Assembly (NCBI RefSeq): GCF_003096075.1
Contig: NZ_CP015449.1
Span: forward strand, 1,426,001-1,490,000
DNA: 64,000 nucleotides
Direction of reading: 5' to 3'
From: Dietzia lutea
GTDB taxonomy: Bacteria; Actinomycetota; Actinomycetes; Mycobacteriales; Mycobacteriaceae
Made by a program: the position numbers and the translations under genes
Notes under the pieces: generated by a model
The model's database searches: none
The model's input: only the letters and a program-made list of their open reading frames with translations
What the model was told of the DNA's origin: nothing
In this document: piece by piece, positions 1 through 7,947 of the stretch
Numbering within the stretch: the stretch's first letter is position 1
How the letters are laid out: each line of letters begins with the position of its first letter

Positions 1-759
1 GCGACGACGCACCGAGCCGGATGAGCCGACGTACAGCGGCCCGCCGGCCTCGTCGCGGAATACGTAGGCCCCGGGGCCGTCGGTGAGCGACTCGGTGAGG
101 GTCGCGCGACGTCGGATCTCGGGAGCCAGGCGGCCGTCGTACGCCAGCAGCTCCGAGAGGGTGGACACCCCGCAGTCGCCCACCCGCGAGATGAGGGCGT
201 GCAGCACGTCCACCGTGGCACGTGCGTCCTGCAGGGCGCGGTGATTGGGCTCGACCGTGGCGCCCAGGTGCGCGGCCAGCACCCCGAGCCGGTGCCCACG
301 CGTCTCGCCTCGGTGGAGCACCCGCCGGGCGAGTGCGAGGGTGCACACGGACGGGGGATCCGGCCAACGGTGGCCCGTTGCGGCCGCGGCGGCGCGGAGG
401 AAGCCGAGGTCGAACCGGGCGTTGTGCGCCACCAGGACCGCCCCGCGCGAGAACTCGAGGAACGTCGCCATCACCTCGCCGAGGGACGGTGCCCCGACGA
501 GGTCCTCGGGGGCGATCCCCGTCAGTCTGCTGATGTGCCCCGGCAGCACGCCGTCGATCGAGACGAAGGTGGACAGCTCCGCCTGCACCTCGCCTCCCCG
601 GACCCGGACGGCGCCGATCTCGGTGATCTCGTCGCCGCCCGGCCTGGTGCCGGTGGTCTCGAGGTCGACGACGACGAAGGTCACCTCGGACAGCAGCGGC
701 TCGAGCTCGTCGAACGCGGCCTGCACGCCGACGGGTGCCGGTGAGGTGGGTGGGGGCAT
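1..759 (-). CDS. DEDDh exonuclease fused to a GIY-YIG nuclease domain (partial, runs off window)
   Basis: The reading frame is open from the ATG at 757-759 to base 1 (253 codons) and continues outside the window. The N-terminal half is a DnaQ/epsilon-type 3'-5' exonuclease: motif I is VDLETTG with Asp32 and Glu34, motif II is HNARFDLGF near residue 113, and motif III is NHRALQDA near residue 175. The last visible residues, GPGAYVFRDEAGGPLYVG, are the start of a GIY-YIG domain as in UvrC and Cho. M. tuberculosis Rv2191 has this composition in the same neighbourhood. The family role is inferred to be nucleotide excision or DNA repair; the substrate is not known from sequence. It is divergent from the small gene at 936, and the 176-bp gap between them shows no other gene. 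Confidence 0.85.
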   Translation of the reverse strand, partial: MPPPTSPAPVGVQAAFDELEPLLSEVTFVVVDLETTGTRPGGDEITEIGAVRVRGGEVQAELSTFVSIDGVLPGHISRLTGIAPEDLVGAPSLGEVMATFLEFSRGAVLVAHNARFDLGFLRAAAAATGHRWPDPPSVCTLALARRVLHRGETRGHRLGVLAAHLGATVEPNHRALQDARATVDVLHALISRVGDCGVSTLSELLAYDGRLAPEIRRRATLTESLTDGPGAYVFRDEAGGPLYVGSSGSVRRR

Positions 760-935
760 GGCGGAGACGGTAGCGGCGGGGTCCGACACCGCTGTCCGCG
801 GCCGGTGGCCGTCACGGACCGGGGGAGTGTGTCGTACCCGGTTCCTAGGGTGCGCTCCAGGACGCCAGCCGCGGGGCCGGATCGCGGCTCGATAACGAAC
901 GGGCAACACGCCCAGGACGGAATGTGAGGTAGATC

Positions 936-1154
936 ATGGTGTCGATGGATTGCACTCGCTGCCCGATGGGGCCGGGGAACTGTGAAGGCTGCGTCGTCTC
1001 GCTACTTCTCGGCGAGAAGGGCCAGGTAGACGAGCTTTCTCCGGAGTCCTGCGGGTATGTCCTCGACCCGGAGGTGCGGACGGCGATCGACGTCCTCCGG
1101 GCCGCGGGAATGGTGACATCGATCGACATCCTGGCCGCGGAAACCGCCGCGTGA
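936..1154 (+). CDS. Small double-CxxC protein, function unknown (72 aa)
   Basis: I do not recognise this family. The N-terminus carries Cys6-x2-Cys9-x6-Cys16-x2-Cys19, plus a fifth cysteine at about residue 39 (ESCGY). This arrangement suits a zinc- or iron-sulfur-binding site, but that is inference. The C-terminal half is a short helical-looking segment with no transmembrane stretch. GAGGT at 926-930 lies 5 nt before the ATG at 936; a second ATG at 945 is less well placed. Third codon positions are GC-rich like the neighbours, which supports real coding. It sits directly upstream of the c-di-AMP riboswitch and NlpC/P60 gene, on the same strand. It could be a regulator or metal-binding adaptor. 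Confidence 0.7.
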   Translation: MVSMDCTRCPMGPGNCEGCVVSLLLGEKGQVDELSPESCGYVLDPEVRTAIDVLRAAGMVTSIDILAAETAA

Positions 1155-1214
1155 GCGGGGAACTGGACTTCGGCGAGACAGTTTCGTAACCTTTTCGAGA
1201 CCTCGGAAGTCATT

Positions 1215-1372
1215 CCCCGCCCGCCGGTGGGGAGCCGGGGTCACGCCTAAGCGCCCGAGGGCGCGCCGGGGAACCACGTTCCACTGGGGTGAATCGCTCG
1301 ACGACCGCGAGGTCGGCCAGCGTAGGACAGACTTCCGTGTCCGAACCCGTCAGCTAACCCGGTCGGTGCCGC
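1215..1372 (+). promoter_or_regulatory. ydaO/yuaA c-di-AMP riboswitch
   Basis: The 241-bp gap before the NlpC/P60 gene contains the conserved landmarks of the ydaO family in the right order. These are GGGGAGCCGGGG (about 1229-1240), GGGGTGAATCGCT (about 1286-1298), and the 3' signature CCGAACCCGTCAGCTAACCC (1341-1360), followed by a closing GGTCGGTG. Actinobacterial members commonly precede cell-wall hydrolase genes (RpfA, NlpC/P60), where c-di-AMP binding lowers expression. A Shine-Dalgarno-like AGAGGAAAG follows within 30 nt, before the GTG at 1396. Boundaries are approximate because I could not fold it. Confidence 0.9.
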
Positions 1373-1395
1373 AGGAAGAAAGAGGAAAGTCTCTC

Positions 1396-2013
1396 GTGGG
1401 AGCCCACAGCATCAAGACCAGCTCGACCGGCCGCCGCGTGGCCGCCGTCGGACTGCTCGCCGCCGGAGCCGCTGTCGCGGGCTCCGGGACCGCATTCGCC
1501 GCGCCCGTGACCGTCGACGTCCCCGTCGAGCTGCGGCTGCCGGGTGTTCCGGCCCAGGTCACCATCGACGTCCCGGAGGGCATCGCGCTTCCGGCCGGCC
1601 TCCAGCAGGCCGCCCAGGCAGCCCCGGCCGCTCCGGTCGAGTTCGCCACCCCGGCGCCCGAGATCTCCACCGGCCAGCGCGTCCTCGACGCGGCCACCAC
1701 CCGTGTCGGCTCGCCCTACGTCTGGGGTGCGACCGGCCCCAGCTCGTTCGACTGCTCCGGCCTGACCTCGTGGGCCTACAAGGAGGCGGGGATCTCGATC
1801 CCGCGCACGAGCCAGGCCCAGATCGGCGGCGGCACCCAGGTGGCCAAGTCCGACCTGCAGCCCGGTGACATCGTCGCCTTCTACAGCGGCGCGAGCCACG
1901 TCGGCATCTACGCGGGCAACGGTCAGGTCGTCCACGCCCCGTACTCCGGCACCTCCGTGAGCTACGCGCCGGTGGACTCCATGCCGTTCTACGGCGCCAC
2001 CCGCTACTACTGA
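1396..2013 (+). CDS. Secreted NlpC/P60 peptidoglycan endopeptidase (205 aa)
   Basis: The product is predicted to cleave peptide stems of peptidoglycan outside the membrane. The N-terminus has basic residues and a hydrophobic run ending GSGTAFAAP, a Sec signal peptide cleaved after AFA. The NlpC/P60 domain covers about residues 95-205, with the nucleophile Cys120 in DCSGL, His168 in SHVGIY and His180 in VVHAP. I chose the GTG at 1396 because AGAGGAAAG lies just upstream and the signal peptide then starts correctly; an in-frame GTG at 1366 would fall in the riboswitch tail. Expression is probably controlled by the c-di-AMP riboswitch in its leader. A strong hairpin follows the stop, so it is probably monocistronic. 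Confidence 0.92.
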   Translation: MGAHSIKTSSTGRRVAAVGLLAAGAAVAGSGTAFAAPVTVDVPVELRLPGVPAQVTIDVPEGIALPAGLQQAAQAAPAAPVEFATPAPEISTGQRVLDAATTRVGSPYVWGATGPSSFDCSGLTSWAYKEAGISIPRTSQAQIGGGTQVAKSDLQPGDIVAFYSGASHVGIYAGNGQVVHAPYSGTSVSYAPVDSMPFYGATRYY

Positions 2014-2036
2014 GGCGGGTCGGCTCTCCGACCCTC

Positions 2037-2085
2037 ACACACCCCGCCCGTGACCGGTCACGTACCGGCCCCGGGCGGGGTGTGT
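2037..2085 (+). terminator. Hairpin terminator after NlpC/P60 gene
   Basis: ACACACCCCGCCCG (2037-2050) pairs perfectly with CGGGCGGGGTGTGT (2072-2085), a 14-bp stem. There is no clear T-tract, which is common in high-GC actinobacteria. The hairpin rules out the earliest possible start (2082) of the next gene. Confidence 0.75.
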
Positions 2086-2183
2086 CGTATGTAACATCCC
2101 TTCTCGGGTGCCGGATGCCTCATAGGCGTCAGAAGCCACCCCGCCCCAGGCCCACCCCGGACCCGAGAGACCGACGTCAGCAG

Positions 2184-3359
2184 ATGAAGCCCCGTCCCCG
2201 CGCGAACATGGTCGCTGCCGCCGTGGCGGTCGTGGTGCTCCTGGACGTCGCTGCCGCCACTGCTCCGCCTACCGCGACTGCGCAGCCCACCGTCACGGCC
2301 CAGCCCACCGTTCCCGTCGACGCCCCCACGACGATCCCGGCCCCCGCGGCCGATCCGTCCCCCGCCAGGAGTGGGAGAGCGGCCGATGTGCAGCCCTCCG
2401 CCTCGCCCGGGGCTCCCGAGGGCCCGGTGTCCGGTGCGGGCGAGGACCTGGCCGAGTTGGCGCGGCTGTCCGAGGAGGCCGGGGCTCTCGGTGAGGAACT
2501 CCACCTGGCCCGTGCGGAACTCGCCCGCGCCGAGCGGGAGCGGGATCGCCTCGAGCGGGCCGCCGGGACAGCCGCCGGTCGAGCCGCGGTGGCCGACGGT
2601 GCGGCCGTGCGGGATCAGTCCCTCGTCGACCACCTCGCCGCCATGAGGTACCGAGGCGGCGACCCGGGCGCGACCAGGGCCGCGGTTCTCGCCGAGAGCC
2701 CGCGAGACCTCGTGCAGAGATTGGACGCCCTACGCCGGCTGTCCGGCGCCACCACGAGCGCACTGGACGCCTCGCGGGCGGCCTCCGAGACGGCCGCACG
2801 CCTCCGGGATGACGCCACAAGGACCGCCGACGCGGCACGGGCCTCCGCTCGCGCGGCGCGAGAGCGCGCCGATCATCTCGACCGGCGCATGGCCGAGATG
2901 CGCGAACTCATGGACGAGGTACGTCGCCGCGTGGACTCCCTGACGGACGGGCAGCGGGCCCTGTGGGTCGGCGGGCCGGTGATGCCCGCCGGATACATCG
3001 CCCCGCCCGTGGACGACACAAACTCGGCCGCGCTCCGCGTGGCGCTGACCCGACTGGGCGCTCCGTACTCGTGGGGCGCCACCGGTCCCGAGGAGTTCGA
3101 CTGCTCCGGGCTCATGGTGTGGTCGTACGCCAGGGAGGGCAAGACCCTGCCACGATCGAGCCAGGCGCAGGCGGTCGCCGGGGCACCCGTGGCGATGCGG
3201 GACGCCCGACCCGGTGACCTGGTCATCTACTACCCGGAGGCGACCCACGTGGGGATGTACGCCGGGGACGGCCTGGTGCTGCACGCCCCGACCTACGGCG
3301 TCCCCGTCAGGCTCGAGAGGGTCGACGCGATGCCGATCCACTCGATCCGGCGGTACTGA
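2184..3359 (+). CDS. Secreted NlpC/P60 hydrolase with coiled coil (RipA/RipC type, 391 aa)
   Basis: Layout: a signal segment (about residues 8-28), a Pro/Thr/Ala-rich stretch to about 85, and a long Glu/Arg/Ala-rich coiled coil (about 86-260). A C-terminal NlpC/P60 domain (about 280-391) has Cys307 in FDCSG and His355 in THVGMY. RipA/RipC-type hydrolases with an N-terminal coiled coil are autoinhibited or recruited by FtsEX-like partners; M. tuberculosis Rv2190c sits at this position. The start is uncertain: the ATG at 2184 gives MKPRPRANM and a sensible signal peptide but a weak ribosome site. Upstream in-frame starts at 2112 (ATG) and 2082 (GTG) lie in or next to the preceding terminator. 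It probably acts in septal peptidoglycan splitting. Confidence 0.88.
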   Translation: MKPRPRANMVAAAVAVVVLLDVAAATAPPTATAQPTVTAQPTVPVDAPTTIPAPAADPSPARSGRAADVQPSASPGAPEGPVSGAGEDLAELARLSEEAGALGEELHLARAELARAERERDRLERAAGTAAGRAAVADGAAVRDQSLVDHLAAMRYRGGDPGATRAAVLAESPRDLVQRLDALRRLSGATTSALDASRAASETAARLRDDATRTADAARASARAARERADHLDRRMAEMRELMDEVRRRVDSLTDGQRALWVGGPVMPAGYIAPPVDDTNSAALRVALTRLGAPYSWGATGPEEFDCSGLMVWSYAREGKTLPRSSQAQAVAGAPVAMRDARPGDLVIYYPEATHVGMYAGDGLVLHAPTYGVPVRLERVDAMPIHSIRRY

Positions 3360-3450
3360 CCGCGCGCGAGCGGCCCGGTGACGTTCCGGGGCGCAGGATG
3401 GCGCCGGGTCGCGCTGGCCCGGTGAGGGCGCTGTGGCAGGCTCGGGGTCG

Positions 3451-4584
3451 ATGACCAAGACCCTGCTGATCACCAACGACTACCCGCCGCGCCCCGGCGG
3501 GATCCAGTCCTATCTCGAGACGTACCTGAGCCACCTCGATCCCGCGGAGGTCGCGGTCCTCGCGTCGACGTTCCGCGGTGCCGAGTCCGCCGAATACGAC
3601 GCGTCCAGGCCCTATCTCGTGGAGCGCGTGCCCACCGAGATGCTGCTGCCGACGCCGGACCTCGCGGCCCGGGCGCGCCGCCTCGCCTCGGATTTCGGCG
3701 CGACGACGATCTGGTTCGGGGCGGCCGCCCCGCTCGCGGCCATGGTCCCGGTCCTGCGTGACGGTCCCGTGGAGCGGATCGTCGCGAGCACCCACGGGCA
3801 CGAGGTGGGATGGTCGATGCTCCCCGGGTCGCGTCAGGTCCTGCGCGTGATCGGGGAATCGACCGACGCGATCACCTACGTCAGTGACTACACGCGTAGG
3901 CGGTTCGCCGCCGCCTTCGGCCCGCGAGCCCGGCTGGTGCGCCAACCGGGTGGCGTCGACACGGAGCGGTTCCGTCCGGACCCCGTCAGGCGCCGGGCCA
4001 TCCGTGACCGCTACGGGGTCGCGGACCGCGACGTGATCGTGTGCCTGTCCCGCCTCGTTCCGCGGAAGGGGCAGGACGCGCTCATCCGCGCGATGCCGGA
4101 GATCGCACGGCGGGTGCCGGGAGCCGTCCTCGTCGTCGTCGGCGGGGGACCTTACAGGCGGACGCTCGAGGGGCTCGCGCGCCGGTACGGCGTGGCGGAC
4201 CGGGTCATCTTCACCGGCCGGATACCCGCGGACGAGATCGTCGACCACCACCGCATGGCCGACGTCTTCGCGATGCCGTGCCGCACGCGCGGCGGCGGGC
4301 TGGACGTCGAGGGACTGGGGATCGTCTACCTCGAGGCGTCGGCGTGTGGTGTGCCGGTGGTGGCGGGGCGCAGCGGGGGAGCACCGGAGACGGTCCGGGA
4401 CGGGCGGACCGGGCTCGTGGTGGACGGGACCTCGCGGCGCGAGATCGTCGACGCGGTGGCCGGGCTGCTCGAGGACCGTCCGCGTGCGTCCTCGATGGGG
4501 CTGAGCGGCCGCCGCTGGGTCCTCGAGAACTGGCGGTGGGAGGACCTGGCGCGGGACATGGAACGCGTGCTCTCGGGGGAGTGA
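3451..4584 (+). CDS. pimB: PimB' GDP-mannose-dependent phosphatidylinositol monomannoside mannosyltransferase
   Basis: This GT4-family GT-B glycosyltransferase (377 aa) adds the second mannose to PIM1, a step toward PIMs, lipomannan and lipoarabinomannan at the cytoplasmic face of the membrane. Visible motifs are the N-terminal glycine loop YPPRPGGIQSY (about residues 11-21), SRLVPRKGQD and VGGGPYRRTLE in the C-terminal domain, and the E-x7-E donor motif in EGLGIVYLEAS. The position matches Rv2188c beside the NlpC/P60 gene and fadD15. The ATG at 3451 gives the family's usual MTKTLLITNDYPP start; a GTG six codons earlier is possible. The stop lies inside a hairpin shared with the convergent ligase gene. 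Confidence 0.92.
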   Translation: MTKTLLITNDYPPRPGGIQSYLETYLSHLDPAEVAVLASTFRGAESAEYDASRPYLVERVPTEMLLPTPDLAARARRLASDFGATTIWFGAAAPLAAMVPVLRDGPVERIVASTHGHEVGWSMLPGSRQVLRVIGESTDAITYVSDYTRRRFAAAFGPRARLVRQPGGVDTERFRPDPVRRRAIRDRYGVADRDVIVCLSRLVPRKGQDALIRAMPEIARRVPGAVLVVVGGGPYRRTLEGLARRYGVADRVIFTGRIPADEIVDHHRMADVFAMPCRTRGGGLDVEGLGIVYLEASACGVPVVAGRSGGAPETVRDGRTGLVVDGTSRREIVDAVAGLLEDRPRASSMGLSGRRWVLENWRWEDLARDMERVLSGE

Positions 4585-4600
4585 CCCGCGAGAGCACGCG
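4564..4600. terminator. Bidirectional hairpin between pimB and the acyl-CoA ligase
   Basis: CGCGTGCTCTCG (4564-4575) pairs with CGAGAGCACGCG (4589-4600), 12 bp perfect. One arm is inside the last codons of pimB. It sits between convergent genes and can serve both strands. Confidence 0.65.
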
Positions 4601-4617
4601 TCCGGCCCGCCGGGCTG

Positions 4618-6417
4618 TCAGGCGTAGAGCGCCTCGATCTGCTCGGCGTACTTCTGGTGCACCACGTTGCGCTTGACCTTGAGCGACGCGGTGAGCTCAC
4701 CGGTCTCCTCGGTGAACTGGTCCGGCAGGACGTGGTACTTCTTGATCGACTCCGAGTGCGACACGCTGCGGTTCGCCCGCATCAGCGCCTGATCGAGGTG
4801 CTCGATCATGTCGGCGTCCTTGAGCAGCTCGTACAGCGACCCCGATTTGTCGTGGTGCGACTTCCAGCGCTCCAGGGCCTCCGGGTCCAGGGTCAGCAGC
4901 ACGGAGACGAACGGCTTGCCGTCACCCACGCAGACCGCCTCGGCGACGAGGGGGTCGGCGCGCAGCGCGTCCTCCAACTGGTTGGGAGCCACGTTCTTGC
5001 CGCCGGCCGTGACGATGATCTCCTTCTTGCGGCCGGTGATCGACAGGTAGCCGTCCTCGTCCAGCGAGCCCAGGTCGCCGGTCCGGAACCAGCCGTCCGT
5101 GAAGGACTCGGCGGTCGCCTTCTCGTTCTGCCAGTAGCCGGAGGCGACCACGGGGCCGCTCACCTCGACCTCGCCGTCCTGGGCGATACGGACGGCGCAC
5201 CCGGGAAGCGGCTGGCCGACGCTGCCGATCCGCATGTGGCCCGGGGTGTTCACCGTGATCGCGGCGCACGTCTCCGTCAAGCCGTAGCCCTCGAAGATGT
5301 TGACCCCGATGCCGTCGAAGAAGTGGGTCAGCCGGTCACCGAGGGCCGCGCCGCCGGAGATGGCGACCTCGCAGCGCCCACCGAGGGCGTTGACGAGCTT
5401 GGCGTAGACCAGCTTAGAGAAGAGCGCGTGGCGCAGCCTGAGGAGCGGCCCCACGCGGCCGTCACCCCGGTTGGCCTTGGAGTACGCCACGGCGGTGTCG
5501 GCCGCCTTGTCGAACATCCACGCCTTGACCGTGCCGCCGTCCTGAGCGGTCGCCCGGGCCTTGTTGAAGACCTTCTGGAAGACGCGGGGGACCGCGAGGA
5601 TGTAGTGCGGCTTCATCTCTCCGAACGTCTCGACCAGGTTGGTGAGGTCGGCGGAGTGCGCGATCGTCACACCGGCGTGGAAGCCGGCGTACGTGATCGC
5701 GCGGGCCAACACGTGTGCCAACGGGAGGAACATCACCGAGGTCGCGTCGATGCGCAGGATCTGGCTGAAGGGCGTCTCGAGCACGGCGAGCGTCTCGGAC
5801 ATGAAGTTGTGGTGGCTGAGCATGACGCCCTTGGGGCGTCCCGTCGTGCCGGAGGTGTAGATGAGTGTCGCGGGGGAGTCGGCCCGCACCGTGGCGCGGC
5901 GCTCGTCCAGGACGGAGGCGTCGACCGAGGCGCCCTCGGTGGCGAGGGTCTCCAGGACCGGGTCGGCCCCGTCGATCACGAGGACGTCGGAGACGTCGAG
6001 CCCCTCGATGCCCTCGCGGGCCGTCGCCGCGTGGGTGTCGTTCTCGACGATGATCAGCTTCGCGCCGGAGTCCTCCATGATCCACCGGATCTGGTCGGCG
6101 CTCGAGCTGTCGTACACCGGCACCGTGACCGCGCCGACCGCCCAGATGGCGAAGTCGATCAGATTCCACTCGTAGCGGGTGGCGCTGAGCAGGGCGACCC
6201 TGTCGCCCGCCTGGACGCCCAGGGCCACGAGGCCGCGCGCGACCGTGCGGACCTCCTCGGCGAACTCACGGTTGGTGACGTCCGTCCACCGACCGCCGAC
6301 GGGCCTGAGGAACGCGACGTTCTCCGGTGTCTGTTCCGCTCGGTCGTAGGCCGACTGAACGCAGGACCAGTCGTCGGGGACGGTGAAGGTGGCGGGTGCC
6401 GCGACGTATTCGCGCAA
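4618..6417 (-). CDS. fadD15: Long-chain fatty-acid-CoA ligase (FadD15-like)
   Basis: This is an ANL-superfamily adenylating enzyme activating long-chain fatty acids to acyl-CoA. The AMP-binding signature TLIYTSGTTGRPKG is at about residues 186-199. Further motifs are GYGLTETC, TGDLG and GRKKEIIVTAGGKN, with the catalytic lysine near the C-terminus in SLKVKRNVV. The frame is open to 6645, but that N-terminus reads as non-coding sequence. A TTG at 6415-6417 is preceded by GGGAGGACCCT, the best ribosome site, and gives 599 aa, close to the 600 aa of M. tuberculosis FadD15. It is convergent to pimB and divergent from the SRPBCC gene. The ATG alternatives lie far upstream without a ribosome site. 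Confidence 0.9.
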   Translation of the reverse strand: MREYVAAPATFTVPDDWSCVQSAYDRAEQTPENVAFLRPVGGRWTDVTNREFAEEVRTVARGLVALGVQAGDRVALLSATRYEWNLIDFAIWAVGAVTVPVYDSSSADQIRWIMEDSGAKLIIVENDTHAATAREGIEGLDVSDVLVIDGADPVLETLATEGASVDASVLDERRATVRADSPATLIYTSGTTGRPKGVMLSHHNFMSETLAVLETPFSQILRIDATSVMFLPLAHVLARAITYAGFHAGVTIAHSADLTNLVETFGEMKPHYILAVPRVFQKVFNKARATAQDGGTVKAWMFDKAADTAVAYSKANRGDGRVGPLLRLRHALFSKLVYAKLVNALGGRCEVAISGGAALGDRLTHFFDGIGVNIFEGYGLTETCAAITVNTPGHMRIGSVGQPLPGCAVRIAQDGEVEVSGPVVASGYWQNEKATAESFTDGWFRTGDLGSLDEDGYLSITGRKKEIIVTAGGKNVAPNQLEDALRADPLVAEAVCVGDGKPFVSVLLTLDPEALERWKSHHDKSGSLYELLKDADMIEHLDQALMRANRSVSHSESIKKYHVLPDQFTEETGELTASLKVKRNVVHQKYAEQIEALYA

Positions 6418-6556
6418 AGGGTCCTCCCGGTGGAGACGTTCGTCGTATGTCGGTGACCACACACTATCGCCGCCCCACCGCGGCGGCCACGGCGACCGGC
6501 ACCGACGGGACTCGGCCCGGGCGCATCCCGGGTCGGGATGTGTGAAGCTGGAGGGC

Positions 6557-7018
6557 ATGAGCGAGTACGACGGCGCCCCCGAGGTCTGGCCGACCAGAGA
6601 CTCCACCGTGGTCGACGCGTCGGTGGAGGCCGTCATGGCGGTCATCGCCGACTTCGCGGCCTATCCGGAGTGGTCCGCGTCGATCGACGCCGCCGAGGTG
6701 CTGTCGACGGGCGCGGACGGTCGCCCGGACAGGGTGCGGTTCCAGCTGCGGGCGGGTGCGATCGTCGACGAGTACGTGCTCGTCTACTCCTGGTCGGCGG
6801 ACCACCGCTCGGTGGAATGGCGCCTCGAGAGCTCGACGCTGCAGCGGAACCAGCGCGGCTCCTATCGTCTGGAACCCGTGGAAGCCGGCACCCGGGTGGA
6901 CTACGAGCTGGAGATCGAACTGACCGTGCCGGTGATCGGGAGTCTGCGCAGCCGTGCTCAGCGACGCATCCTGGGTGACGCGCTCAGTGAGCTCAAACGA
7001 CGGGCCGAGTCCCGGTGA
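6557..7018 (+). CDS. SRPBCC-family (polyketide cyclase/dehydrase-like) protein
   Basis: A 153-residue protein with the START/Bet v1-like SRPBCC fold pattern: an N-terminal strand and helix (VDASVEAVMAVIADFAAYPEWS, central part near residues 20-38), then alternating strands and a long C-terminal helix (GDALSELKRRAESR). Such proteins bind hydrophobic ligands; the ligand here is unknown. It corresponds by position to Rv2185c. The ATG at 6557 follows GGAG with a very short spacing. Its TGA overlaps the GTG of the next gene by 4 bp (GTGA), so the two are probably translationally coupled. Upstream frame extension to 6383 overlaps the divergent ligase start and is rejected. Confidence 0.85.
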   Translation: MSEYDGAPEVWPTRDSTVVDASVEAVMAVIADFAAYPEWSASIDAAEVLSTGADGRPDRVRFQLRAGAIVDEYVLVYSWSADHRSVEWRLESSTLQRNQRGSYRLEPVEAGTRVDYELEIELTVPVIGSLRSRAQRRILGDALSELKRRAESR

Positions 7019-7902
7019 ACCACACCCGTGTGGTCGTCGTCCTCGGCGGCGACCCGGCCGAACGCGCCGACGTGACCGGTGGGCTGCTCGCGGACTCCGG
7101 TCGGACCGCCCTGGTGCTGACCGGTCACCCCGATGCCGTCGACCCCCGCCTCGACACCTCCGACGAGGGCCCCGTCGAGGTCCGCGCCGACGACCCGACC
7201 GCGAGGCTGGAGGCGTACCGATCCGGCGCCGCCGACCCGGATGACGACGTCCTGGCCGCCCTCTCCGCAGGCGGCGACACACCGCTGGCTGCCGTGCTCG
7301 GGTGGGAGTACGCGCGCCGCGCCGCGGCGTCCGGTTACTGGGATGTCGTCGTGGTCGAACTCGACGGGGACCTGGCCGCCGTCCGCCGCATCGCCGCGGC
7401 CGGGGAACTGGCCGCCTTCGTCGAGTCGCGGTGGCCGGCCAACGTGCGCTTCGCCTCCATGGCCGCCGGCGCCCGTGCGGATGCCCGTGTCCGGGAGGCG
7501 CATCGGCTCGCGCTGCTCGCCGGTGACGTGGCCGGCTTCCTCTCGGGCCCGCTCGAGGTGACCGTGGTCGGCCGCGCATCGGAGCGGACGGCCGCGATGG
7601 CGGCGCTCGCGCGCGGCGCCGTGCGACCCGGGGTGGCGCCCGACGGCGCCGGGGGATACCGCGTCGAGTACCCCGTCCCGACCGCGCCGTCCGCGCCGGC
7701 GTCGGTCGAGGGCGACCGGCTCCGCCTCGAACACGACGGTTTCCGCGCGGTTCTCGGCCTGCCCCCGCTGCTGACCCGCTGCGTCCTCGTCGACTCGACC
7801 TTCGACGCCGACGCCGGACGCGTTCGGCTGCGCTTCCTCCCGGACCCCGATCTGTGGCCGCAGAACCTCGTGCCGACCGGTTCCGCCGACACGGCCGGGT
7901 AG
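7015..7902 (+). CDS. ArsA-like protein with degenerate ATP-binding site (Rv2184c-like)
   Basis: 295 aa. It begins RVVVVLGGDPAERADV, where anion-transporting ATPases of the ArsA/GET3 type have a GKGGVGKT P-loop. Here the lysine-threonine signature is absent, so ATP hydrolysis is doubtful. The central part (WDVVVVELDGD) resembles the DTAPTGH region position of that fold but is also degenerate. M. tuberculosis Rv2184c occupies the same place between the SRPBCC gene and the acyltransferase; that assignment rests mainly on synteny. The GTG start overlaps the previous stop. No membrane segment is seen. It may be a structural or regulatory relic of an ATPase pair. Confidence 0.65.
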   Translation: MNHTRVVVVLGGDPAERADVTGGLLADSGRTALVLTGHPDAVDPRLDTSDEGPVEVRADDPTARLEAYRSGAADPDDDVLAALSAGGDTPLAAVLGWEYARRAAASGYWDVVVVELDGDLAAVRRIAAAGELAAFVESRWPANVRFASMAAGARADARVREAHRLALLAGDVAGFLSGPLEVTVVGRASERTAAMAALARGAVRPGVAPDGAGGYRVEYPVPTAPSAPASVEGDRLRLEHDGFRAVLGLPPLLTRCVLVDSTFDADAGRVRLRFLPDPDLWPQNLVPTGSADTAG

Positions 7903-7947
7903 TATCCGCATTCGTCGATTGCCACCACAAGAGGACCGGGGACCGCG

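Noticed and set aside
6418-6645. 76-residue N-terminal extension of the acyl-CoA ligase
   Set aside because: It crosses the divergent SRPBCC gene start, and the best ribosome site and family length point to the TTG at 6417.
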